From Thermoleophilia bacterium (GTDB lineage: Bacteria > Actinomycetota > Thermoleophilia > Gaiellales > Gaiellaceae): a stretch of 64,000 nucleotides of DNA. Shown in pieces: positions 22,191-39,066 of the stretch (its first letter is position 1; each line of letters begins with the position of its first letter). The position numbers were made by a program, and so were the translations under genes. The DNA is taken from assembly GCA_009694305.1 (NCBI GenBank), contig SHVL01000001.1, positions 62,001 to 126,000 of the forward strand, given 5' to 3'. Below the pieces are notes generated by a model that saw only the letters and a program-made list of their open reading frames with translations, was not told the origin of the DNA and did no database searches.

Positions 22191-24284
22191 TTACGAGCCT
22201 GACTGCGAGTCGACGATGTCGCTCGCGATGGACTGGGGTACTTCGTCGTAGCGGTCGAACTCCATGGTGAAAGCTGCCCGGCCCTGGGACATAGAGCGCA
22301 GGTCGGTGACGTATCCAAACATCTCTGACAGTGGCACGCTCGCCTCGATCGATTGCGAGTTGCCGATCGGCTTGAGCGACTCGACCCGACCGCGCCGGCT
22401 GTTCAGGTTACCCATAACGTCGCCGAGGTAGTCGTCGGGTGTGACGACCTCGACCGCCATGATCGGCTCGAGCAGCTTCGGCTTGGAGCGCTTCAACGCC
22501 TCCTTGAAGGCCATAGAGCCGGCAATCTTGAATGCCCGTTCGCTCGAGTCCACATCGTGATAGGAGCCGTCGATGAGCTCGATCTTGATGTCAACAACGG
22601 GGTACCCCGCGAGAACACCTGCATTCATCGCTTCCTGGATGCCCTCATTGACCGGCTTGATGTACTCCTTGGGAATCTTGCCGCCGACAATCCTGTCAAC
22701 GAACTCGTAACCGGCTCCCGGCTCCTGCGGGAACAGGTTGATCGTGACGTCGCCGTACTGACCCGAGCCACCCGTCTGACGCACGAACCTGCCCTGCACC
22801 TTCTCGGCGGGCTTCCCCGCGGTCTCGCGGTAGGCGACCTGAGGCCGTCCGACATTCGCGTCCACGTTGAACTCACGCATCAGGCGATCAACGATGATCT
22901 CCAGGTGAAGCTCGCCCATCCCTGCGATGAGCGTCTGCCCGGTCTCCTCATCGGAGGTGACCCTGAAGGTCGGATCCTCCTCGGCGAGCCGCTGCAGGCC
23001 CTGCGAGAGCTTGTCCTGATCGCCCTTCGTCTTCGGCTCGATCGCCACGGAGATGACCGGCTCGGCAAACGTCATTCGCTCGAGCACGATCGGCGCCCTA
23101 TCGATTGCGAGCGTGTCGCCCGTCGTTGACTGCTTCAGGCCGACGGCGGCGGCGATGTCACCCGCGCCGATGTCGTCGCGCTCCTCCCGGTGATTTGCGT
23201 GCATCTGGAGGATGCGGCTAATGCGCTCGGTCTTCCCGTTGGTCGTGTTCACGACGCGGTCGCCCGACTTGATCTGGCCGGAGTAGACGCGGAAGTAGGT
23301 CAGCTTGCCGACGAAGGGGTCGGACATAACCTTGAAGACAAGCGCCGAGAAAGGTGCATCGAACGAGGCGGCGCGCGTGATGTCGTCTCCGGTCTTCGGG
23401 TCGATGCCCTGCACCGAGGGGACATCGAGCGGGCTCGGCAGATAATCGACGACTGCATCGAGCAGCGGCTGCACGCCCTTGTTCTTGAAGGCTGACCCGA
23501 GCAGGACGGGCGTGAAGGCGCTCGCGAGCGTCCCGGCCCGGAGCGCACGGCGGATCATCTCGGGCGTGACGGAGTTCTCGTCCTCGAGGTAGCTCTCCAT
23601 CAGCTCATCGTCGAACTCGGCAACGGCGTCGATGAGCGCGTGGTGGTGCTCCCGGGCGAGATCGACAAGTTCGGCCGGGATCTCACCGACGGTGAAGGAC
23701 TCACCGAGATCGTCGTCGTAGGTGATCGTGTTCATCTCGACGAGATCGACGACGCCAATGTGGTGCTCCTCCGCGCCGACCGGGATCTGCACGCAGACTG
23801 CGTTGGCGCCAAGGCGGTCGCGCATCGACTGCACAGCGGAGAAGAAGTCGGCACCCGTGCGATCCATCTTGTTGATGAACGAGATCCGCGGGACGCCGTA
23901 CCGATCGGCCTGCCGCCAGACGGTCTCGGACTGCGGCTGGACGCCGGCGACGGAGTCGAAGACGGCGATCGCACCGTCGAGGACGCGCAGCGAACGCTCG
24001 ACCTCGGCCGTGAAGTCCACGTGCCCGGGCGTATCGATAATGTTGATCCGATGGTCGCGCCACTCGGCCGTCGTCGCCGCAGACGTGATGGTGATGCCAC
24101 GCTCCTGCTCCTGCGCCATCCAGTCCATCGTGGCAGCACCCTCGTGCACCTCACCGAGCTTGTGCGTGCGTCCGGTGTAGTAGAGGATCCGCTCCGTCGT
24201 CGTCGTCTTGCCGGCATCGATATGCGCCATGATCCCGATGTTTCGAACGCGATCGAGTTGAATGCGGGAGGCGGTTGTGCTCAT
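22191..24284 (-). CDS. fusA: elongation factor G
   Basis: 697 residues, the standard length. Translocase GTPase with G1 [33 protein letters not shown] and [10 protein letters not shown]. Domains II-V follow, with domain IV residues GGSGQYGDV and the C-terminal RRGRVESL and [17 protein letters not shown]. It is the canonical EF-G1 type, flanked by rpsG and tuf. Confidence 0.98.
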   Translation of the reverse strand: MSTTASRIQLDRVRNIGIMAHIDAGKTTTTERILYYTGRTHKLGEVHEGAATMDWMAQEQERGITITSAATTAEWRDHRINIIDTPGHVDFTAEVERSLRVLDGAIAVFDSVAGVQPQSETVWRQADRYGVPRISFINKMDRTGADFFSAVQSMRDRLGANAVCVQIPVGAEEHHIGVVDLVEMNTITYDDDLGESFTVGEIPAELVDLAREHHHALIDAVAEFDDELMESYLEDENSVTPEMIRRALRAGTLASAFTPVLLGSAFKNKGVQPLLDAVVDYLPSPLDVPSVQGIDPKTGDDITRAASFDAPFSALVFKVMSDPFVGKLTYFRVYSGQIKSGDRVVNTTNGKTERISRILQMHANHREERDDIGAGDIAAAVGLKQSTTGDTLAIDRAPIVLERMTFAEPVISVAIEPKTKGDQDKLSQGLQRLAEEDPTFRVTSDEETGQTLIAGMGELHLEIIVDRLMREFNVDANVGRPQVAYRETAGKPAEKVQGRFVRQTGGSGQYGDVTINLFPQEPGAGYEFVDRIVGGKIPKEYIKPVNEGIQEAMNAGVLAGYPVVDIKIELIDGSYHDVDSSERAFKIAGSMAFKEALKRSKPKLLEPIMAVEVVTPDDYLGDVMGNLNSRRGRVESLKPIGNSQSIEASVPLSEMFGYVTDLRSMSQGRAAFTMEFDRYDEVPQSIASDIVDSQSGS

Positions 24285-24295
24285 CGTTGTCAGTC

Positions 24296-24766
24296 CTACC
24301 AGCGGTAGTGTGCGAAGGCCTTGTTGGCCTGTGCCATCCGGTAGATGTCGTCTTTCTTCTTGAAGGCGCCGCCCTGCTGGTTCCCCGCATCCATCAACTC
24401 GCCGGCAAGCTTGTCCCCCATGTGCTTTTCGCGACGGTCACGCGCAAACTGCACGATCCAGCGAATAGCCAGGGTACGGGCGCGCCGGGGCGGCACCTCG
24501 ATCGGCACCTGGTAGTTGGCACCGCCAACACGCCGCGAGCGAACCTCGAGAACGGGGGTGACGGACTTGACTGCGGCCTCGAGAATCTCGAGTGCCGGCT
24601 TGCCGGTCTTCTCCGAGGCGAGGGCGAGGGCGTCATAGACGATCCGCTCTGCCGTTGACTTCTTGCCGTCGAGCATGACGCAGTTGATCACCTGGGTCAC
24701 GAGGACGGAGGAGTAGACCGAGTCGGGCTCGAGTGTACGCGGCTGAATCTCTGCTCGACGTGGCAT
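24296..24766 (-). CDS. rpsG: 30S ribosomal protein S7
   Basis: 156 residues starting [21 protein letters not shown]7 nucleates the 30S head and reaches the E site by a beta-hairpin ([22 protein letters not shown]). [55 protein letters not shown] is intact to the end. One-base overlap with rpsL. Confidence 0.98.
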   Translation of the reverse strand: MPRRAEIQPRTLEPDSVYSSVLVTQVINCVMLDGKKSTAERIVYDALALASEKTGKPALEILEAAVKSVTPVLEVRSRRVGGANYQVPIEVPPRRARTLAIRWIVQFARDRREKHMGDKLAGELMDAGNQQGGAFKKKDDIYRMAQANKAFAHYRW

Positions 24767-25140
24767 TAGCTCGAGTTCTTCTTCGCGCCGTACTTCGAGC
24801 GGCCCTGCCGCCTGTCGGAGACGCCCGACGTGTCGAGCCCACCGCGGATCACCTTGTAGCGGAAACCCGGGAGATCCTTGACCCGGCCACCACGAATCAG
24901 AACGACGGAGTGCTCCTGCAGGTTGTGCCCTTCACCGGGGATATAGACACCGACCTCCATGCCGTTCGTCAGCCGGACGCGCGCGACCTTCCGCAGCGCC
25001 GAGTTCGGCTTCTTGGGCGTTGTGGTGTAGACACGCGTGCAGACCCCACGCTTCTGAGGCGCGCCACGGAGGGCCGGGGTGTTGGTCTTGGCCACGGGCG
25101 CCTTGCGGCCTTTGCGGACGAGCTGATTGACGGTGGGCAC
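24766..25140 (-). CDS. rpsL: 30S ribosomal protein S12
   Basis: 124 residues starting [16 protein letters not shown]12 is the decoding-centre protein whose Lys43 and Lys88 positions give streptomycin resistance when mutated. Both lie in unaltered contexts here ([16 protein letters not shown] and [10 protein letters not shown]), so no resistance is suggested. The GTG start at 25140 has AGGAG 5 nt upstream. First gene of the str cluster. Confidence 0.98.
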   Translation of the reverse strand: MPTVNQLVRKGRKAPVAKTNTPALRGAPQKRGVCTRVYTTTPKKPNSALRKVARVRLTNGMEVGVYIPGEGHNLQEHSVVLIRGGRVKDLPGFRYKVIRGGLDTSGVSDRRQGRSKYGAKKNSS

Positions 25141-25169
25141 GTTACTCCTGAGGCTCTGGTCGCGGTTCG

Positions 25170-25197
25170 ATAATCACAGGCAGACGGCGGCAGACAA
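25170..25197 (-). promoter_or_regulatory. candidate promoter of the str/S10/spc transcript
   Basis: On the minus strand TTGTCT (25192-25197) and GATTAT (25170-25175, preceded by TG as in an extended -10) are separated by 16 nt. They lie about 30-50 bp upstream of the rpsL start and face it. This is the only convincing -35/-10 pair in the gap between rpsL and the divergent GGDEF gene. Confidence 0.5.
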
Positions 25198-25255
25198 AGA
25201 AACCCGCCACCTGCGGAGAGAGAGTGTAGCTGAGACTACCCACCTCTGATGGGCG

Positions 25256-26428
25256 ATGTGTCTGCTCGACGGCTCCCCGTATACAAAGGCCCGCTTTCCG
25301 CCTACTGTTGGACACAGAAGGGGAGGGATCACGACTGCTGTAATCGTTGCGGCTCTAGGTGCCATCTGTGTTGTCGGCGTGCTCGTCGCGTTCTGGCTCG
25401 CCTCGCGGCGGCCTCTGGATGCGCGCGTCACGAGGGCCTTCGAACAGATGGACGAGCGCCTCGTCTGTATCACCGAGCAGATTGCAACGGCTGCACTGGG
25501 GCCGGTCGAGTCGGCCCGGGGACTCGGCGACGCAATCGGATCGACGATCGACCTGGACGAGGTGCTGCAACGCACGCTTGCCGCGGCAGCGGCCCTACCT
25601 GCAGTAGACGGGAGCTCCGTGAGGGTGCAGCGGAAAAACGGTGCGGTCGAGACGGCCTTCCGAGGCCTCGCTACCGAGGGTGGAGCCGGGTTCCTTGCCG
25701 GCCCGCCCGACGGCGCGCCGTTTGTCGCCGGACTGACCTCGTGGGACACCGAGGGCTCCGATGCACTGCGCACGGGCCTCGTCGTACCGCTCGGGACGGA
25801 TGGCACCGGAACGCTCGCAGTATTCTCGCGCAGCGTGAAGGCTTTCGACGCGGAATCCGTTGCGGTCCTTGCCATGATCGCCCGCTATGCAAGCCCGGCC
25901 GTCCAGAACGCCTTTCGCTTTCTCGATGTTCAGGAACTCGCAGCAACGGATCTGCGCACGGGCGTCGGCAGCGCCCTCGCCTTCGAGGAGGCGTTGCCCC
26001 GTGAGATCAGCGAAGCCCGGCGACATAGCCGACCGCTCTGCCTGATCCAGGTAGACCTCGACGACTTCGGCGAGATCAACAAGCAGCACTCACAGGAGAT
26101 CGGCAACACCGTCCTGACCGAGTTCGGTGAGCGCGTCCGCGCCACGATTCGGGGCAGTGATGCCGCGTTCCGAAACTCCGGCGGCGCCGACGAGTTCTTC
26201 CTGGTCTTGCCCGACACGACCCGTGAGGTCGCGAAGCTCTTCTACGGTCGCCTCACCTTCGAGATCGCGGAGCGCCCGTTTGGTGACACGGGCAAGCTCA
26301 CGATGTCCGGAGGCCTCGTGGAGCTGAGAGCCGATGACACGGCGAAAGCCTTCCAGGCTCGCGCCGGAGCACTCGTGCGAGAGGCAAAGAACGGCAAGAA
26401 CCGACTCTGTGACGACGGGCCACCGTAG
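25256..26428 (+). CDS. membrane-anchored GAF-GGDEF protein with an altered GGDEF motif
   Basis: Up to 390 residues. One N-terminal TM helix (TAVIVAALGAICVVGVLVAFW) is followed by a GAF-like region (~90-225) and a diguanylate-cyclase fold (~235-385; LIQVDLDDFGEINKQHSQEIGN). The active-site loop reads RGSDAAFRNSGGADEF: the RxxD inhibitory-site pattern is kept, but GGDEF becomes GGADEF with two extra residues, so cyclase activity is uncertain and a sensor role is possible. The start is unclear: ATG 25256 has no good ribosome binding site, while a strong AGAAGGGGAGG at 25316-25326 is not followed by a canonical start. It lies head-to-head with rpsL and tail-to-tail with rpoC. Confidence 0.75.
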   Translation: MCLLDGSPYTKARFPPTVGHRRGGITTAVIVAALGAICVVGVLVAFWLASRRPLDARVTRAFEQMDERLVCITEQIATAALGPVESARGLGDAIGSTIDLDEVLQRTLAAAAALPAVDGSSVRVQRKNGAVETAFRGLATEGGAGFLAGPPDGAPFVAGLTSWDTEGSDALRTGLVVPLGTDGTGTLAVFSRSVKAFDAESVAVLAMIARYASPAVQNAFRFLDVQELAATDLRTGVGSALAFEEALPREISEARRHSRPLCLIQVDLDDFGEINKQHSQEIGNTVLTEFGERVRATIRGSDAAFRNSGGADEFFLVLPDTTREVAKLFYGRLTFEIAERPFGDTGKLTMSGGLVELRADDTAKAFQARAGALVREAKNGKNRLCDDGPP

Positions 26429-26464
26429 CCGTCGAGCGTCACGCCAAATCTGGCTCTAGTCCAA

Positions 26465-26514
26465 AACGATGACGGGGTGTTTCTCGGTCGCCCGAGAGAC
26501 ACCCCGTCATCGTT
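26465..26514. terminator. strong bidirectional terminator between the GGDEF gene and rpoC
   Basis: AACGATGACGGGGTGT (26465-26480) pairs perfectly with ACACCCCGTCATCGTT (26499-26514), 16 bp, and the inner arms TCTCGG/CCGAGA extend the stem around TCGC. It lies between two convergent genes. T-rich flanks follow on both strands (TTGG leftwards, CGTTCTTCGG rightwards), so it should end the rpoBC transcript and the GGDEF transcript. Confidence 0.85.
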
Positions 26515-26551
26515 CGTTCTTCGGTTCCGCACGGCGGAACCGCATCGTGTT

Positions 26552-31087
<4,536 letters not shown>

Positions 31088-31110
31088 CGATTTCACCTCC
31101 GGTGAAATCG
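31088..31110 (-). promoter_or_regulatory. hairpin enclosing the rpoC Shine-Dalgarno
   Basis: In the mRNA, CGATTTCAC and GTGAAATCG pair perfectly (9 bp) around a CGGAG loop, directly before the TTG start. The full Shine-Dalgarno GGAGGTGA is split between loop and 3' arm, so folding would limit ribosome access to rpoC and could tune beta' translation. Confidence 0.65.
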
Positions 31111-31208
31111 TTAGCTAGGGCGTTCATCAGTTGCATTGCTCCTCCGGGTGCTCAACTTTTTGGGAATACCATCTGTTCTCACGCCACGTTGCGGGCGCAC
31201 TCTTTCAG

Positions 31209-31229
31209 GGGGTTCTCGAAGCGGAACCC

Positions 31230-31230
<1 letters not shown>
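31209..31230 (-). other. small hairpin directly after the rpoB stop
   Basis: GGGGTTC and GAACCCC pair (7 bp, 8-nt loop) immediately after the rpoB stop codon. No U-tract, so it probably stabilises or processes the rpoB 3' end within the 142-bp rpoB-rpoC spacer. Confidence 0.4.
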
Positions 31231-34829
<3,599 letters not shown>

Positions 34830-35023
34830 GATGCGACAGCCTCCCTTGATGGCATGCATTGAAGGAGCGAGAAAGCTCGGGCGGGACGATGGAGAATCGG
34901 GGACGCAAATGTGCCACCGCAACCGCCGGGGGGCGACGTCGGCGGAACCTCCATCAATGACTATAGCGTAAAGGAGCTACGGAACGACGGCTAGGTGGTA
35001 CGTCGGGCCGACGAATGGGCCGG

Positions 35024-35074
35024 GCCGGGCCTTCCGCGTTCCACGAGCGTGGAAGACGGACGACCTGGCCCGGC
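35024..35074 (-). other. hairpin in the rplL-rpoB spacer
   Basis: Outer arms GCCGGGCC (35024-35031) and GGCCCGGC (35067-35074) enclose an inner TTCCAC/GTGGAA stem. It lies just after rplL in a 260-bp spacer before rpoB. In E. coli the same spacer holds a partial terminator and an RNase III site, so a similar role in lowering rpoBC relative to L7/L12 is a reasonable inference. Bases 34830-35023 otherwise show only the rpoB ribosome binding site. Confidence 0.55.
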
Positions 35075-35089
35075 GAATCCGCGAGGCAC

Positions 35090-35473
35090 CTACTTGAGCT
35101 CGACGCTCGCGCCGGCTTCCTCGAGCTCTGCCTTGAGCTTCTCGGCCTCGTCCTTCGTAACGCCCTCCTTGACCGGGCCGGGCGCTGCATCGACGACGTC
35201 CTTCGCCTCCTTCAGACCGAGGCCGGTGATCGCCCGCACGACCTTGATCACCTGGATCTTCTTGTCGCCGACCGCCGTGAGAACGACGTCGAACGAGTTC
35301 TGCTCCTCGGCGGCACCACCGTCGCCGCCACCCGCTGTTGCGGCCGCAGCAACCGCAACCGGGGCTGCAGCCGTGACGCCCCACTCCTCCTCGATCGCGT
35401 TCTTCAACTCGACGAGCTCGAGCACGGTCATCTTGCCGAGCGTCTCGAGCACCTTTGCCGTATCCGTAGCCAT
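35090..35473 (-). CDS. rplL: 50S ribosomal protein L7/L12
   Basis: 127 residues. N-terminal dimerisation domain ([25 protein letters not shown]), Ala/Gly hinge ([16 protein letters not shown]) and C-terminal factor-binding domain ([34 protein letters not shown]). It forms the flexible stalk that recruits EF-Tu, EF-G and IF2. Start ATG at 35473; the open frame continues upstream into rplJ but without homology. Confidence 0.98.
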   Translation of the reverse strand: MATDTAKVLETLGKMTVLELVELKNAIEEEWGVTAAAPVAVAAAATAGGGDGGAAEEQNSFDVVLTAVGDKKIQVIKVVRAITGLGLKEAKDVVDAAPGPVKEGVTKDEAEKLKAELEEAGASVELK

Positions 35474-35531
35474 GTGGTGTTTCCTCTCACGTCTGTGGTT
35501 TGTGATGGAGATGGGCGGGATTGTTCCCCCC

Positions 35532-36233
35532 CTACGCCTCCGTGGTTTCTGTCTCGGCCTCGGCCGCCGGTTCAGCGACTGCCTCCGCGACGTCCTCGGT
35601 CGTCGTTTCCGTGACTGCCTCAACGACCGGTTCGTCTGCCACAGCCTCCTCGGCCGCGACCTCGCCGGTTGGCACCTCCGCCGCAGGACTGACGTCCTCG
35701 ACGGCTTCGGCACCACCGAGCTGCGTGATTCTGGCGTCGATCAGGCCCACCAGGTTCCGGAGCGGTGCGTTCAACACCGCAACGAGCTGGCTCAGCGGGG
35801 CGACGATCACTCCGACGAGCTGCGCCTTCAGGACATCGAGCGGCGGCAACTCCGCGAGGCTCTCGATATCGGCTGCGCTGATCGGAGTACCCGACAGCAC
35901 ACCCCCGCGCAGCGTGAGGATATTCGTCTGCTTGGCCGTGTCGCTGAGTGCCTTCGCAACCGCGACCGGGTTCCCGTCAGCTGCCACGAATGCGATAGCC
36001 GTCGGGCCCTCGAGGAGAGCCAGCAACGCATCGGCACCTGCCGCCTCGGCGGCACGCCGGGTGAGCGTATTCTTGACCACGCTCAGCCTGGCACCGTGGT
36101 TCAACAGCTCGACCCGCAGGCTTGCGAGCTGGCTGTTCGTGAGACCACGATAGTCGGCCACGAGCAGCACATCCGCCGACCGGAGTCGCTCGGTCAGATC
36201 CTCGATCAACCTCTCCTTGTCTGCTTTCTGCAT
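35532..36233 (-). CDS. rplJ: 50S ribosomal protein L10 with acidic tail
   Basis: 233 residues, about 55 longer than typical. The core has the N-terminal rRNA-binding domain ([28 protein letters not shown]) and the helix that binds L7/L12 dimers ([31 protein letters not shown]). After [11 protein letters not shown] the last ~55 residues are almost only Ala, Glu, Val and Thr. L10 usually represses its own mRNA by binding the leader upstream. The ATG at 36233 is preceded by GAGGAGGTGA. Confidence 0.96.
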   Translation of the reverse strand: MQKADKERLIEDLTERLRSADVLLVADYRGLTNSQLASLRVELLNHGARLSVVKNTLTRRAAEAAGADALLALLEGPTAIAFVAADGNPVAVAKALSDTAKQTNILTLRGGVLSGTPISAADIESLAELPPLDVLKAQLVGVIVAPLSQLVAVLNAPLRNLVGLIDARITQLGGAEAVEDVSPAAEVPTGEVAAEEAVADEPVVEAVTETTTEDVAEAVAEPAAEAETETTEA

Positions 36234-36400
36234 CTTTCACCTCCTCTCGAACATCGAGCCCGCACGGAGGCGGGCTCGAGCGAGTGACGGTGTTGCAGTC
36301 ATTCGTGCGAGGCCACCTCGGCCGGGCTTCTGCGCTGTGTTGGCTGGCGCCGTCTCGCCGCCGCCATGTGACGAAAAATCGTGTCACATGGCTTTGGCGA
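36234..36400 (-). promoter_or_regulatory. probable L10(L12)4 autoregulatory leader of rplJL
   Basis: A 249-bp gap separates rplA from rplJ. Two stems are visible: CGAGCCCGC/GCGGGCTCG (36255-36263 with 36270-36278, 6-nt loop) just before the rplJ ribosome binding site, and CCATGTGAC/GTCACATGG (36364-36372 with 36383-36391). The position matches the known L10-leader class, in which the L10-L12 complex binds upstream of rplJ. No base-by-base fit to the family model was possible. The remaining ~80 bp up to rplA hold no clear promoter. Confidence 0.5.
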
Positions 36401-36482
36401 TTCGGCGCGAGCTAGCACAAGGCTGCCGGCTGTCTTCGGCGACGGGCATGTCAGAAAAACGTCAACGGGCAAGGCAACGGCC

Positions 36483-37217
36483 TCACCCCGTCAGGGCTGC
36501 TGCCTCCTCGAGTTCCTCGACGATCCCGCGTGTGCGCGACGGATCGATGTGCAGGCCCGGGCCCATCGTGGACGTCAGCGTGATGCCCTTGATGTAGCGC
36601 CCCTTGGACGAGGCCGGCTTCGCGCGAACGATCTCGTCCACGAGCGCAGCATAGTTCTCGACGAGCGCCCGCTCGCCGAAGCTCTTCTTGCCGATCGCGA
36701 CGTGCACGTTCGCACCACGGTCGGTGCGGTACTCGAGCTTGCCCGCCTTCGCATCCGAGACGGCCTTCGCGATGTCGAAGGTAACCGTGCCCGTCTTCGG
36801 ATTGGGCATCAACCCACGCGGCCCGAGGACGCGGCCGAGCTTGCCGACGTTGCCCATCTGGTCGGGGGTGGCGATGGCCACGTCGAAGTCCACGAAGCCG
36901 CCCTCGATCCGGGCAGCGAGGTCGGCTGCACCGACGACGTCGGCACCTGCCTCCTCCGCCTCACGGGCCTTGTCACCCTCGGCAAAGACCGCAACTCTCG
37001 TCGTCCGGCCGGTGCCGTGCGGCAGCATCAGGGTTCCACGCAGCTGTTCATCAGCGTGGCGGACGTTCAGGCCGAGCAGGAAATGCACTTCGACTGTCTC
37101 GTCGAACTTCGCGCCCTCGATCTCCTTGAGAATCCTGATCGCCTCGACCGGCGTGTAGAGGTTCTCACGATCGATCTTTGCGCGGGCGGCTGCGTACCGC
37201 TTTCCGTGACCGCTCAT
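36483..37217 (-). CDS. rplA: 50S ribosomal protein L1
   Basis: 244 residues. [54 protein letters not shown] and [20 protein letters not shown] are typical. L1 forms the mobile stalk that escorts E-site tRNA and, in many bacteria, represses the rplKA mRNA. ATGA overlap with rplK. Confidence 0.97.
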   Translation of the reverse strand: MSGHGKRYAAARAKIDRENLYTPVEAIRILKEIEGAKFDETVEVHFLLGLNVRHADEQLRGTLMLPHGTGRTTRVAVFAEGDKAREAEEAGADVVGAADLAARIEGGFVDFDVAIATPDQMGNVGKLGRVLGPRGLMPNPKTGTVTFDIAKAVSDAKAGKLEYRTDRGANVHVAIGKKSFGERALVENYAALVDEIVRAKPASSKGRYIKGITLTSTMGPGLHIDPSRTRGIVEELEEAAALTG

Positions 37218-37639
37218 GCCTCCACCTCCACGCCCATCGACCGGGCGGTGCCGGCGATCACCTTCATCGCCTGCTCGATGTCGTTGGCGTTCAGATCTGG
37301 CATCTTCGTCTCGGCGATCGAGCGGAGCTGCGCCTGCGAAAGCTTGCCGACCTTCACCCGGTTCGGCTCCGCCGAGCCCGACTGGAGGCTGAGCACCTCC
37401 TTGATCAGGACTGCTGCGGGCGGCGTCTTTGTGATGAACGTGAACGAACGATCCTCGAAGACCGTGATCTCGACCGGGATGATCCGGCCGTTCTCATGGG
37501 CGGTCTGCGCGTTGAACGCCTTGGTGAACTCGACGATGTTGACGCCGTGCTGGCCGAGTGCGGGACCAACGGGCGGGGCCGGGTTGGCCTGGCCACCCGG
37601 AATCTGAAGCTTGATAAGTGTGAGAACTTGTTTTGCCAT
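37214..37639 (-). CDS. rplK: 50S ribosomal protein L11
   Basis: 141 residues. The N-terminal thiopeptide and RelA-signalling domain shows [36 protein letters not shown] with the key Pro residues. The C-terminal domain binds 23S rRNA with L10 at the GTPase centre. A 59-bp gap with a small GGGGC/GCCCC hairpin separates it from nusG. Confidence 0.98.
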   Translation of the reverse strand: MAKQVLTLIKLQIPGGQANPAPPVGPALGQHGVNIVEFTKAFNAQTAHENGRIIPVEITVFEDRSFTFITKTPPAAVLIKEVLSLQSGSAEPNRVKVGKLSQAQLRSIAETKMPDLNANDIEQAMKVIAGTARSMGVEVEA

Positions 37640-37698
37640 ATGCGTGAGTGCAGTCGGGGCTGCGCGCCCCTCCTCCCGTCTTGTCGATTACAAAATAG

Positions 37699-38232
37699 TC
37701 AGTCGATCTTTTTGACCTGGTCGAAGGTGAGCTCGACCGGCACCTGGCGCTCGAAGATGTCAACGAGCACTTTGAGCTTCTGCGCCTCGGGATTGACGTC
37801 AACGATCTCGCCGTCGAAGTCGGAGAGCGGCCCCGAGGTGACCTTGACCGACTCGCCGAGCACGAACTGCGCCTGCGACTTCGCTGCTGGCCCGCCGCCG
37901 GCACCCGCCGTGTGCAGGATGCGGTCTACTTCGACCTGGGACAGCGGCACGGGCTTGGCACCTGCGCCGACGAATCCGGTCACACCGGGCGTCCCCTTGA
38001 CCACGATCCACGCCTCGTCGCTCAGATCCATGTTGACAAGGACGTAGCCGGGCAGAACACGCTTCTCTGTCTGCACCTTCTGTCCGTCCTTCGTCTCGAT
38101 CACCTGCTCGGTCGGTACGACGACGCGCCGAAACCGTGGCGACTGGTTCAGAGAAACGATCCGGTGCTCGAGGTTCGTCTTGACCTTTTTTTCGTGCCCG
38201 GAATAGGTGTTGATCACGTACCAGAGAAACAT
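37699..38232 (-). CDS. nusG: transcription termination/antitermination factor NusG
   Basis: 177 residues. The NGN domain (LWYVINTYSGHEKKVKTNLEHRI, EKRVLPGYVLVNMDLSDEAWIVVKGTPGVTGFVG) binds the RNA polymerase clamp. The KOW domain (SVKVTSGPLSDFDGEIVDVNPEAQKLKVLVDIFERQVPVEL) binds S10 or Rho. It is compact, without the long N-terminal extension seen in some actinobacteria. Confidence 0.97.
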   Translation of the reverse strand: MFLWYVINTYSGHEKKVKTNLEHRIVSLNQSPRFRRVVVPTEQVIETKDGQKVQTEKRVLPGYVLVNMDLSDEAWIVVKGTPGVTGFVGAGAKPVPLSQVEVDRILHTAGAGGGPAAKSQAQFVLGESVKVTSGPLSDFDGEIVDVNPEAQKLKVLVDIFERQVPVELTFDQVKKID

Positions 38233-38239
38233 GGTTGCC

Positions 38240-38569
38240 TCACTGCCCGAGAAGGACGTCGCGGACGAAGGGCCGAACCAGCTGGTCGACCCCCCAGAGA
38301 TACGCGCCCACGATGGCGACGGCGATGATGACGGCGACCGTGCCCTGGATCACCTGGGCGCGGTTGGGCCAGTCCACCTTGTGCAGCTCGGCCCAGGACT
38401 CGCCGAGAAAACCGCCGCGCCGCCGGGACTCGTGCTCGACAATGCCTCCGGGCGCGCTACCGCCGCCCGCTGCTTCAGCGGGCTGTGGCACGCTGCGAGG
38501 CTCGCTCGGCTCCTGGTCTCCCGCAGCCCGGCGCGCATCGCGCCTCTGCCTCCGGGTTTCGTCGGCCAT
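38240..38569 (-). CDS. secE: preprotein translocase subunit SecE
   Basis: 109 residues with the single essential C-terminal TM helix (TVAVIIAVAIVGAYLWGVDQLV) and the preceding amphipathic SecE signature (ESWAELHKVDWPNRAQVIQ). The first ~50 residues are a charged, Arg/Glu/Gly-rich cytoplasmic extension, common in actinobacteria. It completes the translocon with SecY at 9026-10279 and abuts rpmG. Confidence 0.95.
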   Translation of the reverse strand: MADETRRQRRDARRAAGDQEPSEPRSVPQPAEAAGGGSAPGGIVEHESRRRGGFLGESWAELHKVDWPNRAQVIQGTVAVIIAVAIVGAYLWGVDQLVRPFVRDVLLGQ

Positions 38570-38731
38570 TTAGCGGGTCTCCCGATGGATCGTGTGGGAA
38601 CCGCACCAGCGGCAGTACTTCTTGAACTCGACCCGGTCGGGTGAGTTTCGCTTCGACTTCTCCGTCTGGTAATTCCGCCGCTTGCAGTCGATACAGGCGA
38701 GCGTGATTGCGACTCTGACTCCGGTTGCCAT
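38570..38731 (-). CDS. rpmG: 50S ribosomal protein L33
   Basis: A 53-residue protein read directly from the sequence: it starts [20 protein letters not shown] and contains [20 protein letters not shown]. Two CxxC pairs (CIDC, CRWC) make it the zinc-binding form. ATG 38731 has AGAAG upstream, and the stop abuts the secE start. The tRNA-rpmG-secE-nusG order is familiar in actinobacteria. Confidence 0.95.
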   Translation of the reverse strand: MATGVRVAITLACIDCKRRNYQTEKSKRNSPDRVEFKKYCRWCGSHTIHRETR

Positions 38732-38768
38732 GGCTTCTTCTCGTAGCGGTGGGAAGGGACGTGCGAGG

Positions 38769-38842
38769 TAGCGGCGGTAGGACTCGAACCTACGACACGC
38801 GGATTATGATTCCGCTGCTCTAACCAACTGAGCTACGCCGCC
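38769..38842 (-). tRNA. tRNA-Met (CAT), elongator type
   Basis: A full 74-nt cloverleaf: acceptor GGCGGCG paired with CGCCGCT (first pair G-U), D-arm GCTC-AGTTGGTTA-GAGC, anticodon stem GCGGA/TCCGC with loop ATCATAA giving anticodon CAT, and T-arm GTAGG-TTCGAGT-CCTAC. Discriminator base A; CCA is not encoded. The anticodon stem lacks the three G-C pairs of initiator tRNA, and the body resembles elongator Met rather than Ile2. It precedes rpmG by about 40 bp and is probably co-transcribed. Confidence 0.95.
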
Positions 38843-39066
38843 GAGCAGCTACCAACTCTAGCAGGGCAGAGTAGCAGTGGCACGGAGGCGCAGGCACCGA
38901 CCCGGTGAGGGGCAGGAACCACTTGTGCAGGCCGCCACACACTAGCGCAGATCGGCGACTCGCCCGCCGCCGAGTAAGAACACCGTCTGCACGCCGAACA
39001 CGCAAACGGACCCGCACCGGTGCCGATCGCGTGATGTTCGCAGTCGTGACCGCCACTCGCACGGGG

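Noticed and set aside
25249-26004. 251-codon plus-strand frame overlapping the GGDEF gene
   Set aside because: Arg/Cys/His-rich frame shift shadow; the GGDEF and TM features are in the other frame.
38769-38842. CAT-anticodon tRNA as initiator tRNA-fMet or tRNA-Ile2
   Set aside because: No three G-C pairs in the anticodon stem and no unpaired first base as in initiators; the body resembles elongator Met.
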